From Kordia aestuariivivens (GTDB taxonomy: Bacteria; Bacteroidota; Bacteroidia; Flavobacteriales; Flavobacteriaceae): a stretch of DNA of 64,000 nt. This document shows, one piece after another, positions 51,296-60,402 of this stretch. The translations under genes and the position numbers were made by a program. The stretch is taken from assembly GCF_014397005.1 (NCBI RefSeq), contig NZ_JACGWS010000003.1:372001-436000 (forward strand), read 5' to 3'. The notes under the pieces are model-generated. The model did no database searches. It saw only the letters and a program-made list of their open reading frames with translations, and was not told the DNA's origin. Within the stretch, counting starts at the first letter, position 1. Each line of letters opens with the position of its first letter.

Positions 51296-52645
51296 GATTC
51301 CAATAATTAATTTGGCAATCATAAAGTAGATTAAAATTCCGAAGATATCATTACTCGTGGTAATAAATGGACCTGTGGCAATTGCCGGATCAATTCCGCG
51401 TTTGTTTAAGAATAGTGGAATAAAAGTCCCTATGATTCCTGCAACAATGATAACAATGACTAACGAAACTGAAATCGCTAATGCAGCTTTGTGATCATCT
51501 TTCCAAAACCAAACTACAATCATAAGAATGATTGCTAGTATAATACCGTTTAGCATGGCTAAGAGCATTTCTTTAATCAACCGATTTTTAATGCTTCCTT
51601 TGATATCGTCATTTGCCAAACCTTGCACAATAATAGCACTCGATTGCACACCAACATTTCCAGCCATCGCAGCAATTAATGGTGTAAAGAAGAATAAAAT
51701 TGCATATTTACTAATCATTTCTTCAAATCCTTCCATAATGGCAGCTGCGCCAATTCCACCTACTAATCCTAAAAACAGCCAAGGTAAACGTGCGCGTGTG
51801 AGTTGCCAAATGCTATCATCGGCTTCTACATCTTGTGTAATACCTGCCGCTAATTGGTAATCTTTCTCAGCTTCTTCTCTAATTACATCTACAATATCGT
51901 CAATGGTAATACGACCGACTAAACGTTGCATTTCGTCCACTACAGGAATGGCTTCTAAATCGTATTTAGACATGATTTTAGCAACATCTTCTGCTTTGTC
52001 ACCAACAGTTACATAATCTACTTTTGGAATGTAAATATCTTTAATGTGGGTTCTTGTCGAAGTTGTCAATAAATCTTTTAGCGAAAGTCTTCCTTTTAAA
52101 ATATCATCATCATCTACGACATAAATTGAATGTACGCGTGTTACTTCTTCCGCTTGTTTGCGCATTTCTTTTACACAGGTAAGTACATTCCAGTTTTCCT
52201 TGACTTTTACCAATTCTTTTGCCATTAATCCACCAGCAGAATCGTCGTCATAACGTAATAATTCTACAATTTCTTTGGCATGTTCTCTATCTTCTAATTC
52301 GGAAATTACTTCTTGCTTTCGTTCTTCAGGAAGTTCAGAAATGATATCGGCAGCATCATCTGTATCAAGTTCATCAATTTCTTCGGCGATTTCTTTGGCA
52401 GAAAGGTTTTCAAGAATTTTTTCACGCGTATCATCATCAACTTCGGTAAGAATATCGGAAGTTTTTTCACTATCTAGTAGTTTGATGATGTAGGTAGCTT
52501 GTTCCAGATTTAACTCATCAATAATCTCTGCAATATCTGCATAGTGGATTTCTTCTAGAAGTTCTAGAAGTACAGAATCTTTTTTAATCTCAATGAGCTT
52601 TTCTACTTGCTCAATGAGTTCATCACTGAGTTTGAATGGAATCAT
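51293..52645 (-). CDS. mgtE: Magnesium transporter MgtE
   Basis: 450 residues. The N-terminal helical MgtE domain (to about 130) carries many acidic residues ([21 protein letters not shown]). A CBS pair follows (about 135-255, [17 protein letters not shown] and [19 protein letters not shown]). The five-helix pore domain begins near 290 ([18 protein letters not shown]) and ends [13 protein letters not shown]. It imports Mg2+ and is gated by internal Mg2+. The start is ATG, overlapping ksgA by 23 bases, so the two genes are coupled. Confidence 0.93.
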   Translation of the reverse strand: MIPFKLSDELIEQVEKLIEIKKDSVLLELLEEIHYADIAEIIDELNLEQATYIIKLLDSEKTSDILTEVDDDTREKILENLSAKEIAEEIDELDTDDAADIISELPEERKQEVISELEDREHAKEIVELLRYDDDSAGGLMAKELVKVKENWNVLTCVKEMRKQAEEVTRVHSIYVVDDDDILKGRLSLKDLLTTSTRTHIKDIYIPKVDYVTVGDKAEDVAKIMSKYDLEAIPVVDEMQRLVGRITIDDIVDVIREEAEKDYQLAAGITQDVEADDSIWQLTRARLPWLFLGLVGGIGAAAIMEGFEEMISKYAILFFFTPLIAAMAGNVGVQSSAIIVQGLANDDIKGSIKNRLIKEMLLAMLNGIILAIILMIVVWFWKDDHKAALAISVSLVIVIIVAGIIGTFIPLFLNKRGIDPAIATGPFITTSNDIFGILIYFMIAKLIIGI

Positions 52646-53414
52646 TTGCTATCTTGATGGTTAATTCTACAAATCGCTGAACGCTTAATTGTTCAGGCCG
52701 CAGCCCAAAGATAGTATCTTCTTTTAAATTATCGGAAAGATTGAATGTTTTTAAACTGTTACGAAGTGTTTTTCGTCGTTGTTGAAATGCTGTTTTTACC
52801 ACTCTAAAGAATAATTTTTCATCGCACGGAAGTGTATAATTTTCTTTTCGTGTGAGTCGCATTACGCCCGAATTCACTTTTGGTGCCGGATCAAATACTT
52901 CTGGTGGAACTGTAAAAAGATATTCTGCTTCGTAAAAAACTTGCGTCAATACTGATAAAATTCCGTACGTTTTGCTTCCATGTGATGCACAAATGCGTTC
53001 TGCAACTTCTTTTTGAAACATGCCGCTAAATTCAGGAATTTGATCGCGCATTTCCAAAGTTTTAAATACAATTTGCGTAGAAATATTATATGGAAAGTTT
53101 CCAATGATGGCAAACGGTTCTTCTTTGAACGTTTCTGTTAAATCGTATTTTAAGAAATCTTTTTCTAAAATTTTATCGGAAAGCTGTAAAAAATTTGCTT
53201 TCAAGTAGGCAACCGAATCTCTATCAATTTCGCACACATACGTTGTGACAGGTTTTTTTAATAAATACTTTGTCAACATGCCCATTCCTGGACCAATTTC
53301 TAAAATATTTTTATAGCCTTTCAGCACTAGCGTATCTGCAATTTTTTCTGCAACTTCTTCATCCTTTAAAAAATGCTGTCCTAAGTGTTTTTTTGCTCTT
53401 ACTTTATCTGTCAT
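52623..53414 (-). CDS. rsmA: 16S rRNA (adenine(1518)-N(6)/adenine(1519)-N(6)) dimethyltransferase
   Basis: 263 residues. The N-terminus [22 protein letters not shown] is characteristic. The SAM site is [15 protein letters not shown], the catalytic motif is GNFPYNIST, and [12 protein letters not shown] lies in the C-terminal domain. It dimethylates two adenines near the 3' end of 16S rRNA during ribosome assembly. Also called KsgA. It overlaps mgtE by 23 bases. Confidence 0.95.
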   Translation of the reverse strand: MTDKVRAKKHLGQHFLKDEEVAEKIADTLVLKGYKNILEIGPGMGMLTKYLLKKPVTTYVCEIDRDSVAYLKANFLQLSDKILEKDFLKYDLTETFKEEPFAIIGNFPYNISTQIVFKTLEMRDQIPEFSGMFQKEVAERICASHGSKTYGILSVLTQVFYEAEYLFTVPPEVFDPAPKVNSGVMRLTRKENYTLPCDEKLFFRVVKTAFQQRRKTLRNSLKTFNLSDNLKEDTIFGLRPEQLSVQRFVELTIKIANDSIQTQ

Positions 53415-53448
53415 AGCACTTTAAGGTTTTTTAATTTAATTTATAATT

Positions 53449-53622
53449 TTCATTTTCTTTGCTTGCCCAAAGAAAACGAAACAAAAGAAAAGGCACTTTT
53501 TCTGGCAGGTATTTTTAATTTTCTCTTTGGAAAATTAAAACCGAAAAGCTTTTACTAAATTTTCTCCAAGGCTTCAAAAATTTTTAACGCAAAACCTTTT
53601 CTATACTTCAGAAAAAGAGTGT
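53449..53622 (-). repeat. Dispersed hairpin repeat A, copy A4 (reversed)
   Basis: Read on the minus strand it follows the A1 order, with AATTTTTGAAGCCTTGG and a 3' hairpin TTTTCTTTG-GGCAAG-CAAAGAAAA. The central stem lies at 53513-53540 (plus strand TTTTAATTTTC, loop TCTTTG, GAAAATTAAAA). It runs with the minus-strand genes on both sides. Confidence 0.8.
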
Positions 53623-53656
53623 GCTATTCAATAACCATTGTTTTTTTTGAACGATG

Positions 53657-54097
53657 TTATGCAGTTGCAACGCGTTCTTTGATAAACGCTTCTATTTCTT
53701 TTTGATCTTTTTTAGAAAACCACGAAAGTTCAATATCGTATTGTTTTCCATCATGCGAAATTACATACGGTTCGCTTCCACCTTTAGATGGATGATAAGT
53801 TTTTAATTCTATAAAATCTTTTTTGAAACGATTTGTTCTCAATGTTGTATCACTCAACGTTACTCTAGGTTTTCCTCTAAGGAGAATCAATGCAATAGAA
53901 CCAAAAGCAATGATTCCAAAAATACCATTCATTATATATTCAATAACGACTAAATTTTTTCGCAATTTGATACTGATTTCTTGCGCTATTTTATCTGAGA
54001 ACTGTGTGATAATGAAAAAGGTAACTCCAATCACAATAATGACCAAAATTGCCTTTACTAAGTATGCTACTTGCGAATAATATTTTTTTTCCTTCAT
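53657..54097 (-). CDS. Small two-helix membrane protein
   Basis: 146 residues. Two hydrophobic helices near the N-terminus (YLVKAILVIIVIGVTFFIITQF and IEYIMNGIFGIIAFGSIALILLRG) are followed by a soluble domain (DTTLRTNRFKKDFIELKTYHPSKGG...KDQKEIEAFI) with PH-like strands. It resembles small uncharacterised Bacteroidetes PH-like membrane proteins. Function unknown. The next gene upstream is 6 bases away. Confidence 0.65.
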   Translation of the reverse strand: MKEKKYYSQVAYLVKAILVIIVIGVTFFIITQFSDKIAQEISIKLRKNLVVIEYIMNGIFGIIAFGSIALILLRGKPRVTLSDTTLRTNRFKKDFIELKTYHPSKGGSEPYVISHDGKQYDIELSWFSKKDQKEIEAFIKERVATA

Positions 54098-54103
54098 CGT
54101 TTT

Positions 54104-54418
54104 TTACGCTTTGAAATCTTCAATAAGTTTGAGTTCTGTTCGGAAACCAAGCATTTTATCCGCAAATTTTTTCATGCCTTCTTCACGCAATCGTGTTGCA
54201 TCTTCTGCATAATATGCTTCTAAATGATCTTTTGATTTTGCGGAGTATTGAACTGCGTATGTTGTGCCGCCCATTTCTTCTTCAACCAAAACCTGAACCA
54301 ATCGTGCTTCTGTGAATTTCCCAGTGGCTAATACCGCTGGAATATGTTCTTTTATCCAAATTAAAAATTCCTCGTGAACGCTTTCGTCAATGTTAATAGT
54401 AACGTTATAAATGTACAT
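54104..54418 (-). CDS. DUF4286 family protein
   Basis: 104 residues. The sequence YIYNVTINIDESVHEEFLIWIKEHIPAVLATGKFTEARLVQVL and the C-terminal LREEGMKKFADKMLGFRTELKLIED match the small DUF4286 family of Bacteroidetes, which is of unknown function and looks like a ferredoxin-like alpha/beta dimer. It is 6 bases before the membrane-protein gene. Confidence 0.78.
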   Translation of the reverse strand: MYIYNVTINIDESVHEEFLIWIKEHIPAVLATGKFTEARLVQVLVEEEMGGTTYAVQYSAKSKDHLEAYYAEDATRLREEGMKKFADKMLGFRTELKLIEDFKA

Positions 54419-54604
54419 ATATGTGCTTTCTAAATAAAGTGCAAAATTACGCTTTTAAGCTGAATTATATGGTATAAGTTTATTGAAACCGAAAAGTGAT
54501 TTTAAATTAAGTTATTTTAATAATAATATACTCTTATATCACATCAAAATAAAGATTTTTGTCTATTAGAAAGTGTCAATTTCACAGAACATTTTTAGTT
54601 TATA

Positions 54605-54806
54605 ATTTTCATTTTCTTTGCTCGCACAATAGATACTGAATCAAGTTCAGCACAAGCGTCAACAAAAGAAAATGCGCTTTTTCTAGTAGGTATTTTTAGT
54701 TTTCTCTTTGGAAAACTAAAACCGAAAATGTTTTGCTAAATTTTCTCCAAGGCTTCGAAAATTTTTAACGCAAAACTTTTTCTATACTTCAGAAAAAGAG
54801 TGCGCT
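54605..54806 (-). repeat. Dispersed hairpin repeat A, copy A5 (reversed)
   Basis: Read on the minus strand, it shares the A1 left end, AATTTTCGAAGCCTTGG and the central stem at 54694-54721 (plus strand TTTTAGTTTTC, loop TCTTTG, GAAAACTAAAA). It carries the CTGAA...TTCAG insertion also seen in A2. The 3' hairpin is weaker here. The rest of 54419-54840 is AT-rich without a gene. Confidence 0.8.
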
Positions 54807-54840
54807 ACTTTAAGAAATAATTTTTAATGGACGTGTTGAT

Positions 54841-56625
54841 TCAATTAACCGTATCACCACGCAATTTTCGATACGCTTTTTGTGCTTCTACATAGTGAAT
54901 GCTGTCTTGATGATTGAAAATGATTTCTTCAAAGAATTGTTTGGCTTTTTCAGGATCGTCAAAGTGATTTAAGTACAATTGTCCCATTGCAAAATAGGCG
55001 TCATCGACTAAAATGCCTTCTTTGTAAAACTCGATGATTTTCTTGTAGTTCAGTCGAGATTTGTCAAACTCATCACGTTTTTCATAGAGTTTTGCTTGCA
55101 TGAAAAGTGCTTCGTCTTCAATTTGTTCGCCTTTGTGATTTAGCAATATATCTTCAAGCTGTGCAATGGCTTCAGTATCTTTCAACTGATACGCGAGCAA
55201 GTCTGCTTTGGCATATTTTTTTAAGGCAGTTTGTGTAGAATCTTCCAAAGAATTATCTGAAATAATCAGTTTTAATTTTAAAGCATCGTTCGCAATTAAT
55301 TGTGATACAGACGATTTTAATATTTTTAGTTGCGATTCTGCCCATTCAAAATCACCTTTGTAATAACTCGTTCGTGCCACTCGAAAACGTGCTTCTTGTC
55401 CAATGACATCATTTTTTAATGCTTTTTGCACTTGCGAAAAGTAAATTAATGCCTGATTGAATTGTTCTTTGTAGACTAAAATATCGCCCAAAGCTAATTT
55501 TACAGTCGCAAGTTGACGCGTAGTAAGTTTGAGTTCTATAGTTTCTTTGAGATAGGAAATGGCAGCTTCCGGATTATTTTTCTGAAATGCTAAAAAATTT
55601 GCGTAATCGCGTTGTAACAAAACGGTTCTGTAATTGCGCTCGTAGGTCGATAATAATTGATCAAATCGTTGTTGAATTTCATCGTAATTTCCGTCGGTCA
55701 CCGCTTCAATATCGAGTTGAATTAAGCTTTGAGAAGCGCGAATTTTTGTTGCATCTTGACTAGATTTCTCTATGATATACGTCAATACTTCGCGTGCCGT
55801 TTCTTTGTCGTTATCTTCAATGCTCATGTCTGCCAAATCAAAAATACGTTGCAAGGAAGCATCACCCGACATGTAAATTGCTTTTTCTTGTATAAACGCT
55901 CTTTTGTATTGTTTTTGCTGAATGAATAACCAACTTAAGAGTTCATTCCACAATAAATTGGGCTCTTGTTGATTTCTTTTGAGTAGTATTTTACGAAATA
56001 AAACATTGTTTTCTTCACCTGGATCGTTTCGTAAAAACTGACTAATAATTCGTTGTGCATAGCCTTTTTGTTCAACTCTATCTTTGATCAAATCTAAATA
56101 GCTTGAAAACATTTTTTCAATGTCTCCTTTTTCGCCATAAATACGAGCAATATTATTTAAAAAATTATAGTTTGGATTTGCAATCATTGCACTTTGATAA
56201 ACTTGCAATGCATAATCGAGTAAGGACTTTTTTTCAAAAGCACGTCCAATTATATACGAAGCAGATGGATTTGCTTCGGTAAATTGTACTGCTTTGTCGT
56301 AGTATTTTTTTGAGTTGATGGAATCTTTCTTTAAATCATAATTAAAGCCAGTTTCTACCAATAACATTGGACTCGATTTTGGAACTTCAATCGCTTGTAA
56401 AAGTAGTTTTTCAGCAGTTTCAAAATCTTCTAATTGTTGATAACTACTGATCATCGCAATAAAGTAATTTACCTTACGGGGCGAATTTTTGTAGAGTCTT
56501 TCAAAAGCAACAATGGCTTTTTTATATTCTCCTTTTTCATAGTATTGTTGCGCCAACGCATCACTTTGTGCATACGCAAATCCATACACTGCCAAACTGA
56601 AGATTAGAAATAATACATACCGCAT
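54841..56625 (-). CDS. Exported TPR-repeat protein
   Basis: 594 residues from the ATG at 56623-56625, which opens a good signal peptide (MRYVLFLIFSLAVYGFAYAQ). The longer open frame would need a GTG at 56652. At least ten tetratricopeptide-like units occur throughout (AQQYYEKGEYKKAIVAFERLY, AISYLKETIELKLTTRQLATVK, ALIYFSQVQKALKNDVIGQ, YFAMGQLYLNHFDDPEKAKQFF). It is an envelope scaffold of the type common in Bacteroidetes. It lies between repeat A5 and the RDD gene. Confidence 0.82.
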   Translation of the reverse strand: MRYVLFLIFSLAVYGFAYAQSDALAQQYYEKGEYKKAIVAFERLYKNSPRKVNYFIAMISSYQQLEDFETAEKLLLQAIEVPKSSPMLLVETGFNYDLKKDSINSKKYYDKAVQFTEANPSASYIIGRAFEKKSLLDYALQVYQSAMIANPNYNFLNNIARIYGEKGDIEKMFSSYLDLIKDRVEQKGYAQRIISQFLRNDPGEENNVLFRKILLKRNQQEPNLLWNELLSWLFIQQKQYKRAFIQEKAIYMSGDASLQRIFDLADMSIEDNDKETAREVLTYIIEKSSQDATKIRASQSLIQLDIEAVTDGNYDEIQQRFDQLLSTYERNYRTVLLQRDYANFLAFQKNNPEAAISYLKETIELKLTTRQLATVKLALGDILVYKEQFNQALIYFSQVQKALKNDVIGQEARFRVARTSYYKGDFEWAESQLKILKSSVSQLIANDALKLKLIISDNSLEDSTQTALKKYAKADLLAYQLKDTEAIAQLEDILLNHKGEQIEDEALFMQAKLYEKRDEFDKSRLNYKKIIEFYKEGILVDDAYFAMGQLYLNHFDDPEKAKQFFEEIIFNHQDSIHYVEAQKAYRKLRGDTVN

Positions 56626-56714
56626 AGAAAAGCTTTTATTCAAAGATAACACAAAGTATGTTAAATAAATGGTAATGTAGTTTGGTTTCGTATGGTAGCT
56701 TGTTAATTTTTATT

Positions 56715-57164
56715 TTAGTTCGTTTCGTTTCTATTTTTTTCAACGACCAATGTTTTTGTCAGTTTATCATATAAATTCTGGTTATTGTCATCCCATAACA
56801 ACCAAATAACAGGAATGATTAAATATCCTAAAACATATTTTAAACATTCTCTAATAGCTCCTTTTTCAGCACGGTTGTAATCCTCTCCAGTTTCAGAAGA
56901 AATTACTTTTAAATTAAAGATTTTATGCCCTAAGTTGCCGCCAAATAGGGGGTAAAATATAGCGCCAACAATGAGTCCCATAATTGCAGAATACACAATG
57001 TCAATTAATTCAAAATCACTACTTTCATATTCAAAAATGGAGATTCCTACTATTAAATAAGCCACAAGCGTTAAAAGAGTATATATGAGTCCTTCAACAA
57101 ATGATGCAAAAAACCGTTGCCCTATAGATGCTAATTTATGTCCGTGTTCATAGTTTTCGTTCAT
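56715..57164 (-). CDS. RDD family membrane protein
   Basis: 149 residues. The RDD domain shows GQRFFASFVEGLIYTLL near residue 15, an NLGHKIFNLKVIS segment and a C-terminal LKYVLGYLIIPVIWLLWDDNNQNLYDKLTKTLVV. It has three or four membrane helices. The RDD motif is degenerate here (A-S-F in place of the usual R-x-x-D-D). Transport or regulation is suspected for the family, but the role is unknown. Confidence 0.7.
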   Translation of the reverse strand: MNENYEHGHKLASIGQRFFASFVEGLIYTLLTLVAYLIVGISIFEYESSDFELIDIVYSAIMGLIVGAIFYPLFGGNLGHKIFNLKVISSETGEDYNRAEKGAIRECLKYVLGYLIIPVIWLLWDDNNQNLYDKLTKTLVVEKNRNETN

Positions 57165-57323
57165 ATGCTTGCTTTTGATAGTGTGTAAGTTTACTTGGAT
57201 TTAAAATTATAGTAATCTTATGTGAAATCAAAGTGATAAGTGAGAATTTTTCTATTAAAATAATTTGATGTGATTTTATGCAAGAAAAGTGTATGAGTGC
57301 ACTTATCAATGTATATAAAAACA

Positions 57324-57351
57324 AAATGCCCAAGCAATTGCAAGGGCATTT
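57324..57351 (-). terminator. Second hairpin downstream of serS
   Basis: AAATGCCC pairs with GGGCATTT, with an inner CAATTG. A T-rich tail lies on the minus strand. It may be a backup terminator or the end of a short unknown transcript. Confidence 0.4.
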
Positions 57352-57517
57352 CTATCAGCTATAATGACATAAATTAAAAGGCTTATTTTAATATAGGTTT
57401 GGGTGTATAGCTTGTATTGTAAGTTCAAAATATAGTACATATCTGCTTTTAAAAAACATGTATTTATATTGATTCAAATTTGGAGTACAAACCTACTTAT
57501 TTTATCGATAAAAAGCA

Positions 57518-57551
57518 AAAAACACCGACAAAATACATTGCCGATGTTTTA
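57518..57551 (-). terminator. Intrinsic terminator after serS
   Basis: On the minus strand AAAACATCGGC pairs with GTCGGTGTTTT (one G-U pair), followed by T, about 30 bases after the serS stop. Confidence 0.75.
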
Positions 57552-57580
57552 AAAAATGATGATTTTATAATGTATATCGT

Positions 57581-58852
57581 TTACGATATCCTATCGAAAC
57601 CTGTGTATCTGCGCAATACTTCTGGAATTTCAATGCCGTTTTCCGTTTGGTAATTTTCTAAAATACCTGCTAAAACTCTTGGCAGTGCTAACGAACTTCC
57701 ATTTAAGGTGTGCGCCAATTGCTTGTTTCCGTCTTTGTCTTTGATTCTTAATTTTAAACGATTTGCCTGAAACGTCTCAAAGTTAGAAACCGAACTGATT
57801 TCTAACCAACGATCTTGCGCTGTGGAAAATACTTCAAAATCATACGTCAAAGCCGCTGTAAATCCTAAATCGCCACCGCACAAACGTAAAATTCTGTATG
57901 GAAGTTTTAACTCTTCCAAAATTTCTTTTATATGGTCTACCATTCCGTCTAACGCTGCATACGAATCTTCAGGACGCTCAATACGAACAATTTCTACCTT
58001 GTCAAACTGATGCAAACGATTCAATCCACGAACATGCGCTCCGTAACTTCCAGCTTCACGTCTAAAACAAGGTGTGTATGCTGTGCAACAAATTGGCAAG
58101 CTTTCTGCCTTTAGCAAATCGCCACGAAACATATTTGTCACTGGAACTTCCGCCGTTGGAATTAAGTACAAATCGTCACCAGTTGCATGATACATTTGTC
58201 CTTCTTTATCTGGCAATTGACCAGTTCCATAACCAGACGCTTCATTCACCAAATGTGGCACTTGATATTCTGTATAACCAGCATCCGTGTTTTTATCCAA
58301 AAAATACTGAATCAACGCACGTTGCAAACGCGCACCTTTTCCTTTATACACAGGAAATCCTGCGCCCGTAATTTTATTTCCAAGTTCAAAATCGATGATG
58401 TCGTACTTTTTTGCCAATTCCCAATGTGGTTGTGCAGCTGCATGAAGCGTTGGAATTTCGCCAGCGCTAAAAATCTCTTCATTATCTTCTTCGCTATTTC
58501 CACTCGGAACTAACGCGTTTGGCACATTTGGAATGGTATATAAAAGCTCAGACAGCGCCTCTTCTTTTTCCTTTAAATCCGTTTTTATAGTTTCTGCTTG
58601 CGCTCTGAGTTGCGTGCCTTTTTCACGTAAAATTGCCGCTTTTTTAGGTTCACCACTTTTAAATAAAATTCCAATTTCTTTGGATAATTTATTAGAGGAA
58701 GCTAACGTATTGTCTAACTCAACTTGCAAACTTCTACGGGTTTCGTCTAGCGAAATCGCTTCATTTACAACTTCAGCAGCATCAAAATTCCGTTTCTTCA
58801 AAGCCTCAATAATGCTGGCTTTGTTGTCTCTAATAAATTGTAATTGTAACAT
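57581..58852 (-). CDS. serS: Serine--tRNA ligase
   Basis: 423 residues. The N-terminal long helical coiled-coil arm (about 27-100) binds the tRNA variable arm. Class II motifs are motif 2 CFRREAGSYGAHVRGLNRLHQF and motif 3 HTLNGSSLALPRVLAGILENYQ. YLIPTAEVPVTN is the seryl-adenylate site. It charges tRNA-Ser in the cytoplasm. The stop is followed by a terminator and no partner genes. Confidence 0.96.
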   Translation of the reverse strand: MLQLQFIRDNKASIIEALKKRNFDAAEVVNEAISLDETRRSLQVELDNTLASSNKLSKEIGILFKSGEPKKAAILREKGTQLRAQAETIKTDLKEKEEALSELLYTIPNVPNALVPSGNSEEDNEEIFSAGEIPTLHAAAQPHWELAKKYDIIDFELGNKITGAGFPVYKGKGARLQRALIQYFLDKNTDAGYTEYQVPHLVNEASGYGTGQLPDKEGQMYHATGDDLYLIPTAEVPVTNMFRGDLLKAESLPICCTAYTPCFRREAGSYGAHVRGLNRLHQFDKVEIVRIERPEDSYAALDGMVDHIKEILEELKLPYRILRLCGGDLGFTAALTYDFEVFSTAQDRWLEISSVSNFETFQANRLKLRIKDKDGNKQLAHTLNGSSLALPRVLAGILENYQTENGIEIPEVLRRYTGFDRIS

Positions 58853-59055
58853 TTTGTTATTTTTTTGGCGTTCCTTCGTACACTGCTGCTTCGCGCAGTA
58901 TATTCAGTCAGGCTTTCGGTAGTCGCTCTCTTCGAGGAGCTCCAACAATACCTCAATCCTTAACGCGCCGATTATTGAAGCGACAAAAATAATCAAATTA
59001 ACAGAATTGTCGTACTATTTTTTAGCTTTCGCGAAAGGAGAAATGCAAAATCATT
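58853..59055. repeat. Intergenic region with small hairpins
   Basis: CTGC-TGCTTC-GCGCAG (near 58887-58902) and CTCTCTTCGAGGAG (58927-58940) are two compact hairpins. The block beginning GGCGTTCC and running to CTTAACGC looks like a dispersed intergenic repeat known from related genomes, but only one copy is visible here. Confidence 0.4.
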
Positions 59056-60402
59056 TTATTTTCGGCGGAAGTCACCGTGTTCGTATTTACTTTTAAACGG
59101 AAGTAACCACGTATGATGCGAGAAACGCAACCATTCTTCGGCAGCAATATCAACAGTTGGATCAAAAAGTTTTTGATAGGAATGATTGTTTACTTTTACA
59201 CGACCTTCTGCATAAATGCTAACTTCGGTGCCTTCTTCTGCGTATTTTGCTTCAAGAAATTGTACAAATTGCCATAACATATCAGGCTTTACAGCAACAC
59301 GTTTGGCTTGTTTTGGAGTCGTATACGTTGCAGGATTTACGTATGTAATGATCTGACAAGAGCTTTTATCGACAATTTTTAATTGTACATATCCCGTTTT
59401 TGATCGTAACATCATTCGCCAACTTAAGCGATGTCCTTCTTCCGTCCACAAGACATCACCTTCAAATGTCCAATGACGTAACGGCAATGCTATTTGAGAA
59501 ATAAAGTAGAGTGCAAATATTGGAATTGCAAGGTTTCTGTATGGCGACAAAATGATTTCATTACCTGTATACACTTCTTTTTTCTTCAAAAAGATATTCC
59601 GAATGGTTTCAGGTTCAAAAAAGAAAATACACAACGCCAATGACATATACGGAAAGATTCCGATGTGTAATACAAATGAATTGAACAAGTGAAAAACAAT
59701 CGCGCAGCAAAAGATAAATACACGTGTGCGTTTCCACAATAATAACGGAATGACTAATAAGTCAAACCCAATTCCTACATACGTTAGTAGATAGTGAATC
59801 CAGTTTTGCTGTAAAAATTCGCCAATAATAGGCAAATTTTGTCTTCCGCCCATTAAGTTTTTAGGAACTTCACCAGACAGCCAATCAGGATATATTTTGG
59901 CAACAGAAGCGTATGTGTATACAATGAATAATTGCAGTATGAAAATCCACAAACACCAATTGGGCATGTGAATTTTTTTGATACTAGGATTTCGTTTCGC
60001 ATCTACCGAAAGGTAATGATGCGCAGGAACAATCCACATAAAAATGCATAACAATACTAATAAATAATAATGATTGTTATACGAAGTTTTTTGCATGAGA
60101 TATGCACAGGTCCACAATACCGTAAAGATTCCGATGCTCCAACGATATTTATAGCCAATCATGACTAAGAAACCGCAAATTCCCATAATAGCGAAATACA
60201 CATACATTCCAACGCCTGGAAGTGGCTGTAACCATTCAAAACCGATAAATGTAAATGTAAAATCAGGATCAATAAATGTACGTTTTACCCAACCTGTTGC
60301 AATTGCGCCAAATCCTTCTAAACCAATAAGCAACCCAAAAAAGACTCGAAATACGACGAGTGAAGTGTTGTCTACTTGTTTAAAAAGAAATTTATTGAGC
60401 AT
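59056..60402 (-). CDS. HTTM (vitamin K-dependent gamma-carboxylase-like) membrane protein
   Basis: 448 residues from the ATG at 60400-60402; the longer frame would need a TTG at 60414. It has about eight hydrophobic helices in the N-terminal 300 residues with the HTTM signature (VFRVFFGLLIGLEGFGAIA, the HHYLSVDA loop). A C-terminal soluble part contains FSHHTWLLPFKSKYEHGDFRRK. It is homologous to the membrane part of vitamin K gamma-glutamyl carboxylase; bacterial members probably do not carboxylate. The last bases of ribF overlap its start by 11 bases. Confidence 0.82.
   Translation of the reverse strand: MLNKFLFKQVDNTSLVVFRVFFGLLIGLEGFGAIATGWVKRTFIDPDFTFTFIGFEWLQPLPGVGMYVYFAIMGICGFLVMIGYKYRWSIGIFTVLWTCAYLMQKTSYNNHYYLLVLLCIFMWIVPAHHYLSVDAKRNPSIKKIHMPNWCLWIFILQLFIVYTYASVAKIYPDWLSGEVPKNLMGGRQNLPIIGEFLQQNWIHYLLTYVGIGFDLLVIPLLLWKRTRVFIFCCAIVFHLFNSFVLHIGIFPYMSLALCIFFFEPETIRNIFLKKKEVYTGNEIILSPYRNLAIPIFALYFISQIALPLRHWTFEGDVLWTEEGHRLSWRMMLRSKTGYVQLKIVDKSSCQIITYVNPATYTTPKQAKRVAVKPDMLWQFVQFLEAKYAEEGTEVSIYAEGRVKVNNHSYQKLFDPTVDIAAEEWLRFSHHTWLLPFKSKYEHGDFRRK

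Larger units (their letters stand above)
57165..57580. other. Intergenic region with two hairpins, no supported gene
   Basis: It holds a hairpin AAATGCCC...GGGCATTT at 57324-57351, with an inner CAATTG palindrome, and the serS terminator at 57518-57551. A 44-codon minus-strand frame from about 57442 has no recognisable product and is left out. Confidence 0.45.

Noticed and set aside
57310-57442. 44-codon minus-strand frame near a hairpin
   Set aside because: Its translation has no leader, GG site or Cys pattern, and most of it overlaps the hairpin.
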